From positions 1-38,563 of the forward strand of contig DJWN01000020.1 in NCBI GenBank assembly GCA_002440975.1: a stretch of 38,563 nucleotides of DNA, written 5' to 3'. Below the pieces are notes generated by a model that was not told where the DNA came from, searched no databases, and was given only the letters and a program-made list of their open reading frames with translations. The stretch's first letter is position 1; every line of letters begins with the position of its first letter. The position numbers and the translations under genes are program-made. Below are positions 33,001 through 38,563 of this stretch, one piece after another. The stretch is from Bacteroidales bacterium UBA6229 (GTDB taxonomy: Bacteria > Bacteroidota > Bacteroidia > Bacteroidales > F082).

Positions 33001-33777
33001 ATTAACGGCAGTACTGATGGGCATACGTGGGGTCCAGGTATCGCCATCATCAATGGAGCGTGAAACAACGATTTCGGAATCATAAGGACCTCCAAAATCA
33101 GTCCAAACGTTGTAAAGATTTCCTTCGTAGGGTGATACAAGGCTGTTATCCACCCAGAAATGGTTTTTATCGGCCAGTGAGCCGGGATTAGGAGCGATGG
33201 TACGAGCTGTCCAGGTTTCGCCCTGATCATCGGAATAGGCTACGCCTTGTCCGCCGGGATTTGAGATATAGTTTACAAACCAGCGGCCATCCAGGTTGAT
33301 GGCAGTAGTGGGGTCGCCACTGTTGCTTCCTCCGGCACCCTGCACTTCACCCTGCCAGGTTTCGCCGGCATCGAATGAAAAGAAATCGTTGGCACCATAG
33401 AGTGATCCAACAGGGTTTTGGGTAGAGTTGTTGGATTGCAAAACGATGTCGGGATTGTTCGGATCTACAAAGATAGAGTTTTCACTTTGGGTTGAGTTAA
33501 CATCCGTTACCGGTACATCAGGCGAGTTGTCGTTTAAGACCGAGAAAGCATTTATTTTACTGCCTGTGTAAATTGCCTGTGCAGTCCTCATTTCGGGGTT
33601 TAGGGTGTAAAGACCCTGCTCTGCCAGACGTTTGTAATAGCCGTTGTTGTCAACACGGGTATCAACCATGTTGCGGCGTTCGCGTTCGCTTTTGCTGTCG
33701 TCGCTTATGACCCATTGCAGGCTTGCCGCAAGAAGAATCATACCAATAGTCAGCATTATGGTAAATGACTTTTTCAT
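30082..33777 (-). CDS. Large T9SS-exported Asp-box (BNR) beta-propeller protein
   Basis: A 1231-residue secreted protein. After a signal peptide (about 1-20), residues 95-480 hold exactly six Asp boxes SxDxGxTW (134, 182, 241, 299, 374, 434), the signature of a six-bladed sialidase-like propeller. The arginine triad and catalytic residues of true sialidases are not evident, so binding rather than hydrolysis is possible. Next come an FN3-like segment (about 490-580), a GEVED-type domain ending in YGEVEDYTLNV, and a choice-of-anchor-like domain. Three homologous Ig-like repeats of about 75 residues follow (each with Cys near its start and WS(T/N)G(E/A)TT). A type A sorting domain (KVYPNPGDGQFRIEM ... 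KKLIIQ) ends the protein. Surface adhesion or glycan binding is inferred. Confidence 0.88.
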   Translation of the reverse strand: MKKSFTIMLTIGMILLAASLQWVISDDSKSERERRNMVDTRVDNNGYYKRLAEQGLYTLNPEMRTAQAIYTGSKINAFSVLNDNSPDVPVTDVNSTQSENSIFVDPNNPDIVLQSNNSTQNPVGSLYGANDFFSFDAGETWQGEVQGAGGSNSGDPTTAINLDGRWFVNYISNPGGQGVAYSDDQGETWTARTIAPNPGSLADKNHFWVDNSLVSPYEGNLYNVWTDFGGPYDSEIVVSRSIDDGDTWTPRMPISTAVNAGSHNQGVNVNTGPNGEVYAVWAIYNNWPSDEGAIGFARSFDGGETWEDASRIIENIRGIRTTETSKNHRVNSFPVMSVDISGGPDNGTLYVVWSNIGTPGINQNEGIDVYMIKSTDQGDTWTEPIRINQNPYGEGKEHYFPWITCDPENGILSVIYYGDRDVNSNQCEVFCANSFDAGETWEDFKVSDVAFTPSPIPGLAGGYMGDYLGISARGGKVYPVWGDNRLGYLMTFTSPYETNALSRPFDLVAEVPFETGITELSWEYEDAPGFLHFNIYRNNELIATSEEQSYNDQLPDYGVFTYGITAAYEEDGESGAARASVQWGDAHIAVEPASLYQVLQPGNTASQQLLITNTGELDMTYSISSQIVNLPREINDYCEASGGGDEYISKVEMGSINNTSGENGYADYTDMATEVRTGEPVLLTVTNGNPYSSDQCGVWIDWDQNGVFDDEPVTVSGTPGNGPYSAMIEPPIGTPSGETRMRIRITYTGEVSPCGTTTYGEVEDYTLNVISWLSYGPNNGLIAPGAIDTITVGFNAQDVELGDYYANIKITNNDPDNLLLEVPVHLKVADIMIAAQADPTELCEGGSSTLFVEATGQGGEDFGYFWTDMDGEVLSETQSLEVSPTATTTYLPFVTFENDTVPGEEVIVTVFALPQPNLGEDQSHCGNASVELTANTEGESFEWSTGETTAMLVVSAETIGYGTHEIWVKVINENGCENADTVLITFGEIPPVELGESQQICANENITFDASYEGATYLWSNGETTATIDLSGETLGAGTHQIWVELTTELGCVNSDTTEVTINELPPVAELGSDQVLCGGEQFTFDAGIEGFNYNWSNGATTKTIVADTTGFGYGVQSFWVELVSDQNCLSRSEEVLIEFINCTGINERDAIALKVYPNPGDGQFRIEMASADQQRVNLNVFDAQGVVVYSQKDLMTNSGQIRLNLSHLPAGTYQLILEGKTRLSKKLIIQ

Positions 33778-33806
33778 TTGTTGGTTAAATTATTGTAAAT
33801 AATTGT

Positions 33807-33814
33807 CAAAAGTA
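33807..33814 (-). promoter_or_regulatory. Putative -7 element of the Asp-box protein gene
   Basis: The minus strand reads TACTTTTG, an exact TAnnTTTG, 30 bases before the start codon. Confidence 0.45.
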
Positions 33815-33939
33815 TGATTTTTTTAGTAAAGGTAGTCTCGAATAAGGGGATGTTTTATTTTTTTGTTCAGTGTTTGTTTTATTGAATCTATGTCCTTCAT
33901 ACAATATATTTGACTGGTTTTGAGTGATAATTGTTAAAT

Positions 33940-34260
33940 ACGAAGTGGATGATTGCCATACGAAGGGTGCCTCGACATATCGATTATCGCTTGATGAACC
34001 TAGGCTCGATGACTAATTCACAGGCAGCGAAGAAGCCACACGAAAGGTATTTCGACAGGCTCAATAACCAATTCGCGCGGAAGCGAAGGAGCCAATCGCA
34101 GCACAAGTCGCTCGAAGACCTTTGTTTGTGTTTTAATGGCGGCTTCTCGGCTTACTTCGGCATGGTTCGACAGGCTCACCACGGGTGCTCAGTACAAGTC
34201 GCTCGAAGACCTTTGCTTATGCTGAAAATCATATTTATGCAATTATAGAAAACTTCTTTG
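33940..34260. repeat. Intergenic composite repeat, copy B, with direct repeats
   Basis: This gene-free region is built of repeats. ACAAGTCGCTCGAAGACCTT plus TG occurs at 34103-34124 and 34194-34215. TTCGACAGGCTCA occurs at 34051-34063 and 34166-34178. A degenerate AATTC...AGCGAAG(A/G)AGCCA unit occurs near 34016 and 34070. GC content is higher than in other gaps. Open frames across it are by-products of the repeats. Confidence 0.7.
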
Positions 34261-34335
34261 CTTTTGATTGGATAATCCTGTCTGTTCAACGAGAATCCGG
34301 TGATCGAGCACTGTTGAATAAGGATAGTAGGTTGT

Positions 34336-36174
34336 CTATTCTACTGTTACGGATTTGGCGAGGTTGCGGGGTTGATCTACGTTGCAGCCACGCATCACGG
34401 CAATGTGGTAAGAGAGTTTTTGTAGCGGGATGGTGGCAAGCAGGGGCACAAACATCTCTTCTGTTTCGGGTATCTCGATCACAAAGTCGGCCATGCCACG
34501 AACGGTTACGTCACCTTCTGTTACAACGGCAATAACTTTGCCTTTGCGTGCTTTTACTTCCTGTATATTGCTTACCACCTTATCGTAAGTACCTCTGTTT
34601 GTGGCGATAAAAACAACAGGCATTTCTTCGTCAATGAGGGCGATGGGCCCGTGTTTCATTTCGGCAGCGGGATAGCCTTCGGCATGGATATAGGAGATCT
34701 CTTTTAGCTTAAGGGCTCCTTCGAGAGCCACCGGGAAGTTGTATCCGCGCCCCAGGTAAAGGAAGTTGCGTACATCTTTAAATTTCTCGGCTATCTCAAT
34801 CACTTTTCTGCTGACTTCCAGGGTTTTCTGTACTTTTTCGGGGATGCGTTCCATCTCGTGCAACAGTTGGATGAAACGGCTTTTTGTGAGTGTGCCTTTG
34901 AGCTGTGCCATGCGCAGGGCCATCAGGGTAAGCAAGGTTACCTGTGCCGTAAAGGCTTTGGTAGAGGCCACACCTATTTCGGGGCCGGCATGTGTGTAAG
35001 AGCCAGCATGTGTGGCACGTGCTATGGAAGAACCTACCACATTGCAGATGCCGAGGATGGTAGCACCTTTGCTCTTGGCCAGTTCGATAGCCGCCAGTGT
35101 ATCGGCTGTTTCACCTGATTGCGAGATGGCGATCACCACATCACTTTCGTTGATTACGGGATTGCGGTAACGAAACTCTGATGCATACTCTACTTCAACA
35201 GGGATTCGTGCAATATCTTCGAAGAGGTACTCACCTACCAGACCGGCATGCCAGGAGGTGCCACAGCCTACGATGATGATGCGGCTGGCATTCACCATTT
35301 TTTGTTCGTAGTCGATGATACCGCCAAGTGAAACGCTTCCTGCCTCGGCATGTAGTCTGCCGCGCATACTATCACGAATAGAAGAAGGCTGCTCGTAGAT
35401 TTCTTTGAGCATGAAGTGTTCGAAGCCGCCTTTTTCAAGTGCTGTGAGGTTCATCTCGAGGGCATGGATGTAGGGTGTTTTTTCTTTGTTGCGTATGGTC
35501 TTGATCTTGAGATCGCTGCCACGTTCAATCAAGGCAATTTCTTCGTCATCGAGGTACACTACGTTTTTGGTATGTTCGATGATAGGTGTGGCATCTGAAG
35601 CCACATAGTAGTCGTCTTTTCCAATGCCGATCACCAGTGGGCTTCCTTTGCGTGCAGCGATGAGGCTGTTTGGATCGCTGGCATCGATCACCACTATCGC
35701 ATAGGCACCAATAACCTGATTGAGGGCGATACGTACCGCATCGAACAGGGGTACATTTTCATTCAGTCTGATGTCTTCGATAAGGTTAGTTAATACTTCA
35801 GTATCTGTGCTCGATTCAAAAAGATAACCTCTCACTTCCAATTCTTTTCGCAGAGAGGCATAGTTTTCGATGATGCCATTATGAATCAAAGCAATGTTTT
35901 TCGACTGAGAATAATGCGGGTGAGCATTCACATAGTTAGGTTCGCCATGTGTAGCCCAACGGGTATGCGCAATTCCAATGGTTCCGCTAATATCGAGATC
36001 ACTAACAAAATTCTCAAGATCAGCTACTTTGCCCTTGGTTTTATAAACGTTGAGTTTGTGATTGAGCAAGGCTACTCCGGCACTGTCGTATCCGCGATAT
36101 TCAAGCCGTTTAAGGCCATTGATCAGGATAGGATATGCTTGTTTGGGACCCAGATAGGCAACAATTCCACACAT
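34336..36174 (-). CDS. glmS: Glutamine-fructose-6-phosphate aminotransferase (isomerizing)
   Basis: A 612-residue enzyme that makes glucosamine-6-phosphate from fructose-6-phosphate and glutamine, the entry step to UDP-GlcNAc for peptidoglycan and lipopolysaccharide. The N-terminal class II glutaminase has the nucleophile C2 in MCGIVAYLG, with RWATHGEPNYVNAHPH and IENYASLR. Two SIS sugar-isomerase domains follow (GCGTSWHAGL and ISQSGETADTLAA; then LGRGYNFPVALEGALKLKE). It ends in the conserved DQPRNLAKSVTVE. Length is typical. No glmS ribozyme is visible in the short leader. Its own -7 element (36205-36212) suggests it can be transcribed apart from the two upstream genes. Confidence 0.98.
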   Translation of the reverse strand: MCGIVAYLGPKQAYPILINGLKRLEYRGYDSAGVALLNHKLNVYKTKGKVADLENFVSDLDISGTIGIAHTRWATHGEPNYVNAHPHYSQSKNIALIHNGIIENYASLRKELEVRGYLFESSTDTEVLTNLIEDIRLNENVPLFDAVRIALNQVIGAYAIVVIDASDPNSLIAARKGSPLVIGIGKDDYYVASDATPIIEHTKNVVYLDDEEIALIERGSDLKIKTIRNKEKTPYIHALEMNLTALEKGGFEHFMLKEIYEQPSSIRDSMRGRLHAEAGSVSLGGIIDYEQKMVNASRIIIVGCGTSWHAGLVGEYLFEDIARIPVEVEYASEFRYRNPVINESDVVIAISQSGETADTLAAIELAKSKGATILGICNVVGSSIARATHAGSYTHAGPEIGVASTKAFTAQVTLLTLMALRMAQLKGTLTKSRFIQLLHEMERIPEKVQKTLEVSRKVIEIAEKFKDVRNFLYLGRGYNFPVALEGALKLKEISYIHAEGYPAAEMKHGPIALIDEEMPVVFIATNRGTYDKVVSNIQEVKARKGKVIAVVTEGDVTVRGMADFVIEIPETEEMFVPLLATIPLQKLSYHIAVMRGCNVDQPRNLAKSVTVE

Positions 36175-36204
36175 AATTTATCTATTTGTTTTTGATGGTT
36201 GTTT

Positions 36205-36212
36205 CAAAGATA
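36205..36212 (-). promoter_or_regulatory. Putative glmS promoter -7 element
   Basis: The minus strand reads TATCTTTG, an exact TAnnTTTG, 31 bases before the start codon, in the 117-base gap after the DUF4270 gene. Confidence 0.5.
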
Positions 36213-36291
36213 ATTTTGATTTGAATCCTCATGACTCAAAAACAAGAGCAAAAGTAAAGTGCCTTTTGAATTTGACCAAATAAATTTAGGC

Positions 36292-37635
36292 TTATTCATT
36301 AACTATTGAGTAAACGAGCTGTAGTTTAAACCTTTGAAGGGTATCGGATTCTGGTTGGGTTCCGTTGAAAACCCATCGATCTGCTTTGGCAGAGGCACCA
36401 AGAACAAAAAAGTAGAGTCCGTAATCATCGGTTGCGTCAGGATTCAGCAGTAAATCCTGCACATAACGTGTTAAACGAAATTCATAACCATTAACTGACG
36501 ACTTAAATTTGCCGCCAAAAAAAGCTTCTCCTTCCAGCTGATCGGGCAAGACCGCATAAGTGCCATCACCTTTGTCTTTTACAAGTGCCATTTGAGATGG
36601 AGGTGTTAGCAGGGTGTCTTTGGTGCTGCGAAACAGAAGTTTAGCTTCGTTGATGATGATATGTTTTCCATCAGCAGACAAGTTTTTCAGGTTTGGGAAG
36701 TGTATTTTAGTTTTCACACCAGCCATTGCCTGGGTATAAAGTGAATTTCGGCCTGCGAGGGTATCGTTATTCAACACCTGGTTTTGAAAAGCAGGATCGG
36801 CATCAGCATAATTGTTATGGTCGAAATAGTTGTATCTGGCTTCGCCTGAGGTGATAAAAAAATCATAACGAAGTGAATCGTCAGTTTCGTTGCTGTAATA
36901 GATCGTCAGGCGCGAAAGATTTGTCGTCAGATTAAAATACAGTATGGCGCCATCACTGCCAACCGATTCGGCCATTACATAAAGGCCTTTGAAGTAAGCT
37001 TTGAAGTCGTCGGCTGATTCCAGATCTGTTTCGGAAGCATTGAGAATTTTTTCGCCCAGGGCTGTACTTAAATCACTCAATCTTATACGAATAGCCGGCG
37101 AGAGGGTATCGTCGCCCGACACAAAAGGGGCGCGGGGAGCGGGAGTAAAATTAAAGTTTGCGTAATCGAGCTCCGAAACGTTGCGCTCACTGGCAGAGAA
37201 ATAGGCAGAATCGATAAAGATATCATCGAGCAGTTCGTAAACACGCATGGTTTGCATGGTATTGGTGTCGCCGTAATAACCATCATAGGCCAGTTGCAGC
37301 ACCAGTGAATCCAATTGGGGGTCTTCTCCGAAGTTGTGCCCATTGGTTGAGAGGCGTGTCTGGGTATAGAAGCCGGCTTTGGTTGTGCCAAATACCGGAT
37401 CTTTGAGACTTCCGAAGAGTGCGCGTGCGGGCTCGTCGGTGCGGATGGTGTCTTCGAGCTGGCTATAGGCAACAATGGTAGTGGTGTCGGTTTGCAACAG
37501 CTGGATCAGGTTTTGATCGGGCAGCAGGTTGTCACCGAGGCGTTCGGGTTTTTTACTGCAGGCAAATGCGATAAGCATCAGTAGCACAGCCAGAGGCAGA
37601 ATCCTGAGTGCTGAATGAGTATGTGTTTGTTTCAA
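36292..37635 (-). CDS. DUF4270 family lipoprotein
   Basis: A 447-residue lipoprotein of unknown function that fits DUF4270. The signal ends in LIAFAC (cysteine at about residue 26) followed by SKKPERLGDNLLPD. The body has the family's pattern: an N-terminal stretch on 'distance' QLEDTIRTDEPARALFGSLKDPVFGTTKAGFYTQ, a central LDSLVLQLAYDGYYGDT, and a C-terminal EFRLTRYVQDLL. It lies 33 bases downstream of the starch-synthase-like gene and upstream of glmS, an order I recall from other Bacteroidota. It should sit in the periplasm or outer membrane; no enzymatic motif is seen. Confidence 0.85.
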   Translation of the reverse strand: MKQTHTHSALRILPLAVLLMLIAFACSKKPERLGDNLLPDQNLIQLLQTDTTTIVAYSQLEDTIRTDEPARALFGSLKDPVFGTTKAGFYTQTRLSTNGHNFGEDPQLDSLVLQLAYDGYYGDTNTMQTMRVYELLDDIFIDSAYFSASERNVSELDYANFNFTPAPRAPFVSGDDTLSPAIRIRLSDLSTALGEKILNASETDLESADDFKAYFKGLYVMAESVGSDGAILYFNLTTNLSRLTIYYSNETDDSLRYDFFITSGEARYNYFDHNNYADADPAFQNQVLNNDTLAGRNSLYTQAMAGVKTKIHFPNLKNLSADGKHIIINEAKLLFRSTKDTLLTPPSQMALVKDKGDGTYAVLPDQLEGEAFFGGKFKSSVNGYEFRLTRYVQDLLLNPDATDDYGLYFFVLGASAKADRWVFNGTQPESDTLQRFKLQLVYSIVNE

Positions 37636-37668
37636 GTGTATAATTCGTTTACAAAATTTAACCTGAGT

Positions 37669-38478
37669 TTATTTATTAAGCAGGCTATCGTAGAATTCGT
37701 TATAGGCATCAATATAATTATCTGCCGGCTGGAAAGGCAACACGGGTTTGTTCAGGGTGTTGATATAAGCTTCCAGTTCGGGGTTAATTGTTTCGCTACC
37801 CATGATCACGGCATCAGCATATTCGATAGCAGCTTTGGTAAGGCTAACGTAGTTTGCATCTTTATAGTATTTAAGATCCTTTGCTGTGATTCCGGGCAGT
37901 TTGATTTTTTTATCGAAATCTTTGCGGAAGCCTTCGCTAAAGTCGTCATTATAAACGGAATAAATGACTTTTGAATCGGAGAAGAGGGGATTGTCTTTGT
38001 AGGCGCGTTTCACATAAAGCGGCACCAGTGCCGAAATCCAGCCGTGGCAGTGGACGATATCGGGTCCCCATCCCAGTTTTTTCACGGTTTCGAGCACACC
38101 TCGCGAGAAGAAGATGGAGCGTTCGTCATTGTCGGTATAAAACTTATTGGCTTTGTCGCGAATGGTAAACTTACGATGGAAAAAATCTTCATTATCAATA
38201 AAATAGATTTGCATCCGGGCTTGTTGGATAGAAGCTACTTTGATGATCAATGGGTGATCGGTATCGTTGATGATGAGGTTCATGCCGGAGAGGCGGATCA
38301 CCTCATGGAGTTGGTTTCTCCTTTCGTTGATGTTGCCGAAACGCGGCATAAAAGTTCGTATTTCTTTACCTTTTTCCTGAATTCCCTGGGGCAGATAACG
38401 ACCGATTCTGCTCATGGGGGTTTCTTTGAGATACGGCATAATGGCCTGTTCTACAAAAAGAACCCTTGCTTTTTCCAT
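37669..38478 (-). CDS. Half-length glycogen/starch synthase-like protein (GT5 N-terminal domain only)
   Basis: A 269-residue protein matching only the N-terminal Rossmann domain of GT5 glycogen synthase (full enzymes are about 480 residues). It opens MEKARVLFVEQAIMPYLK and has DIVHCHGWISALVPLYVK, equivalent to the HxHDW region of GlgA. The KxGGL motif that binds ADP-glucose is replaced by KETPMSRIGRYLP, and the C-terminal nucleotide-binding domain is missing. The stop codon is clean and the next gene follows 33 bases later, so this is not obviously a broken gene; Bacteroidota commonly carry this short form next to DUF4270. A synthase activity on its own is doubtful. A good promoter precedes it. 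Confidence 0.82.
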   Translation of the reverse strand: MEKARVLFVEQAIMPYLKETPMSRIGRYLPQGIQEKGKEIRTFMPRFGNINERRNQLHEVIRLSGMNLIINDTDHPLIIKVASIQQARMQIYFIDNEDFFHRKFTIRDKANKFYTDNDERSIFFSRGVLETVKKLGWGPDIVHCHGWISALVPLYVKRAYKDNPLFSDSKVIYSVYNDDFSEGFRKDFDKKIKLPGITAKDLKYYKDANYVSLTKAAIEYADAVIMGSETINPELEAYINTLNKPVLPFQPADNYIDAYNEFYDSLLNK

Positions 38479-38517
38479 TTTTTAGAGATTTGATGAACGT
38501 ATGCGAAAAAATATGTG

Positions 38518-38549
38518 CAAAGGTAGTAAAAATTGTGGGGAATGACAAT
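38518..38549 (-). promoter_or_regulatory. Promoter of the GT5-like/DUF4270 operon
   Basis: On the minus strand ATTG (38549-38546) is followed after 20 bases by an exact -7 TACCTTTG (38525-38518), 40 bases before the start codon. This is one of the two best Bacteroidota-type promoters in the window. Confidence 0.6.
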
Positions 38550-38563
38550 TTTGGAGTTTATGA

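Noticed and set aside
33931..34535. Open frames of 105 and 116 codons between the Asp-box gene and glmS
   Set aside because: They run through the composite repeat and into the glmS 3' end; low-quality protein composition produced by repeats.
36175..36291. glmS ribozyme
   Set aside because: The leader is too short, shows no matching fold, and the ribozyme is characteristic of Firmicutes rather than Bacteroidota.

Overview
The window looks like ordinary chromosome from a member of the Bacteroidota, probably an anaerobic or facultative relative of the Bacteroidales/Marinilabiliales. The reasons are: two proteins carry C-terminal type IX secretion (T9SS) sorting domains; several families are typical of this phylum (DUF4837, DUF4270, an OstA-like protein, a 270-residue starch-synthase-like protein, S46 dipeptidyl peptidase); and nearly every clear promoter carries the Bacteroidota -7 element TAnnTTTG rather than a sigma70 -10 box. 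Shine-Dalgarno sequences are weak or absent. A butyrate kinase and an FNR-like regulator fit a fermentative, oxygen-aware lifestyle.

Left part (1-5.7 kb): a parDE-type toxin-antitoxin operon cut by the window edge, with a 22-bp palindromic operator over its promoter; glnS followed at once by a tRNA-Gln(CUG) gene and one terminator; then an ECF sigma factor, a small membrane protein (possible anti-sigma factor) and a fructosamine-kinase-family protein on the minus strand, divergent from a secreted M64 metallopeptidase. 5.7-20 kb: an unannotated 40-residue membrane protein, a T9SS-exported peptidylarginine deiminase resembling the Porphyromonas enzyme, tatA, a three-LysM MltD-like lytic transglycosylase, a DUF4837 lipoprotein, an outer-membrane protein fused to a SPOR-like domain, lysS, a lipoprotein M49 dipeptidyl peptidase with an HEVAH zinc motif, an S46 dipeptidyl peptidase of the DPP7 type, and a Crp/Fnr regulator with four FNR-like cysteines and palindromes at its 5' end.

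20-24 kb: an OstA-like envelope protein, then a decaying zone with an ABC-F ATPase pseudogene (nonsense codon plus internal deletion), a start-less ORF remnant and a probably frameshifted lipoprotein gene. 24-38.5 kb, all minus strand: a PEP-carboxykinase-like P-loop protein (probably DUF4914), a secreted protein with a possible polysaccharide-deacetylase fold overlapping butyrate kinase, a 1231-residue six-Asp-box propeller protein with a T9SS tail, glmS, a DUF4270 lipoprotein and a half-length starch-synthase-like protein. The intergenic spaces here hold short tandem repeats and a dispersed composite repeat.

The main biological theme is extracellular and periplasmic protein breakdown: M64 peptidase, arginine deiminase, M49 and S46 dipeptidyl peptidases lie within 15 kb, although they do not form one operon. 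I see no phage, complete IS element, CRISPR array or obvious new defence system. The most interesting items are the PPAD-like deiminase, the glnS/tRNA-Gln tandem, the OMP-SPOR fusion, the FNR-like gene with its palindromes, and the half-size GT5 protein.
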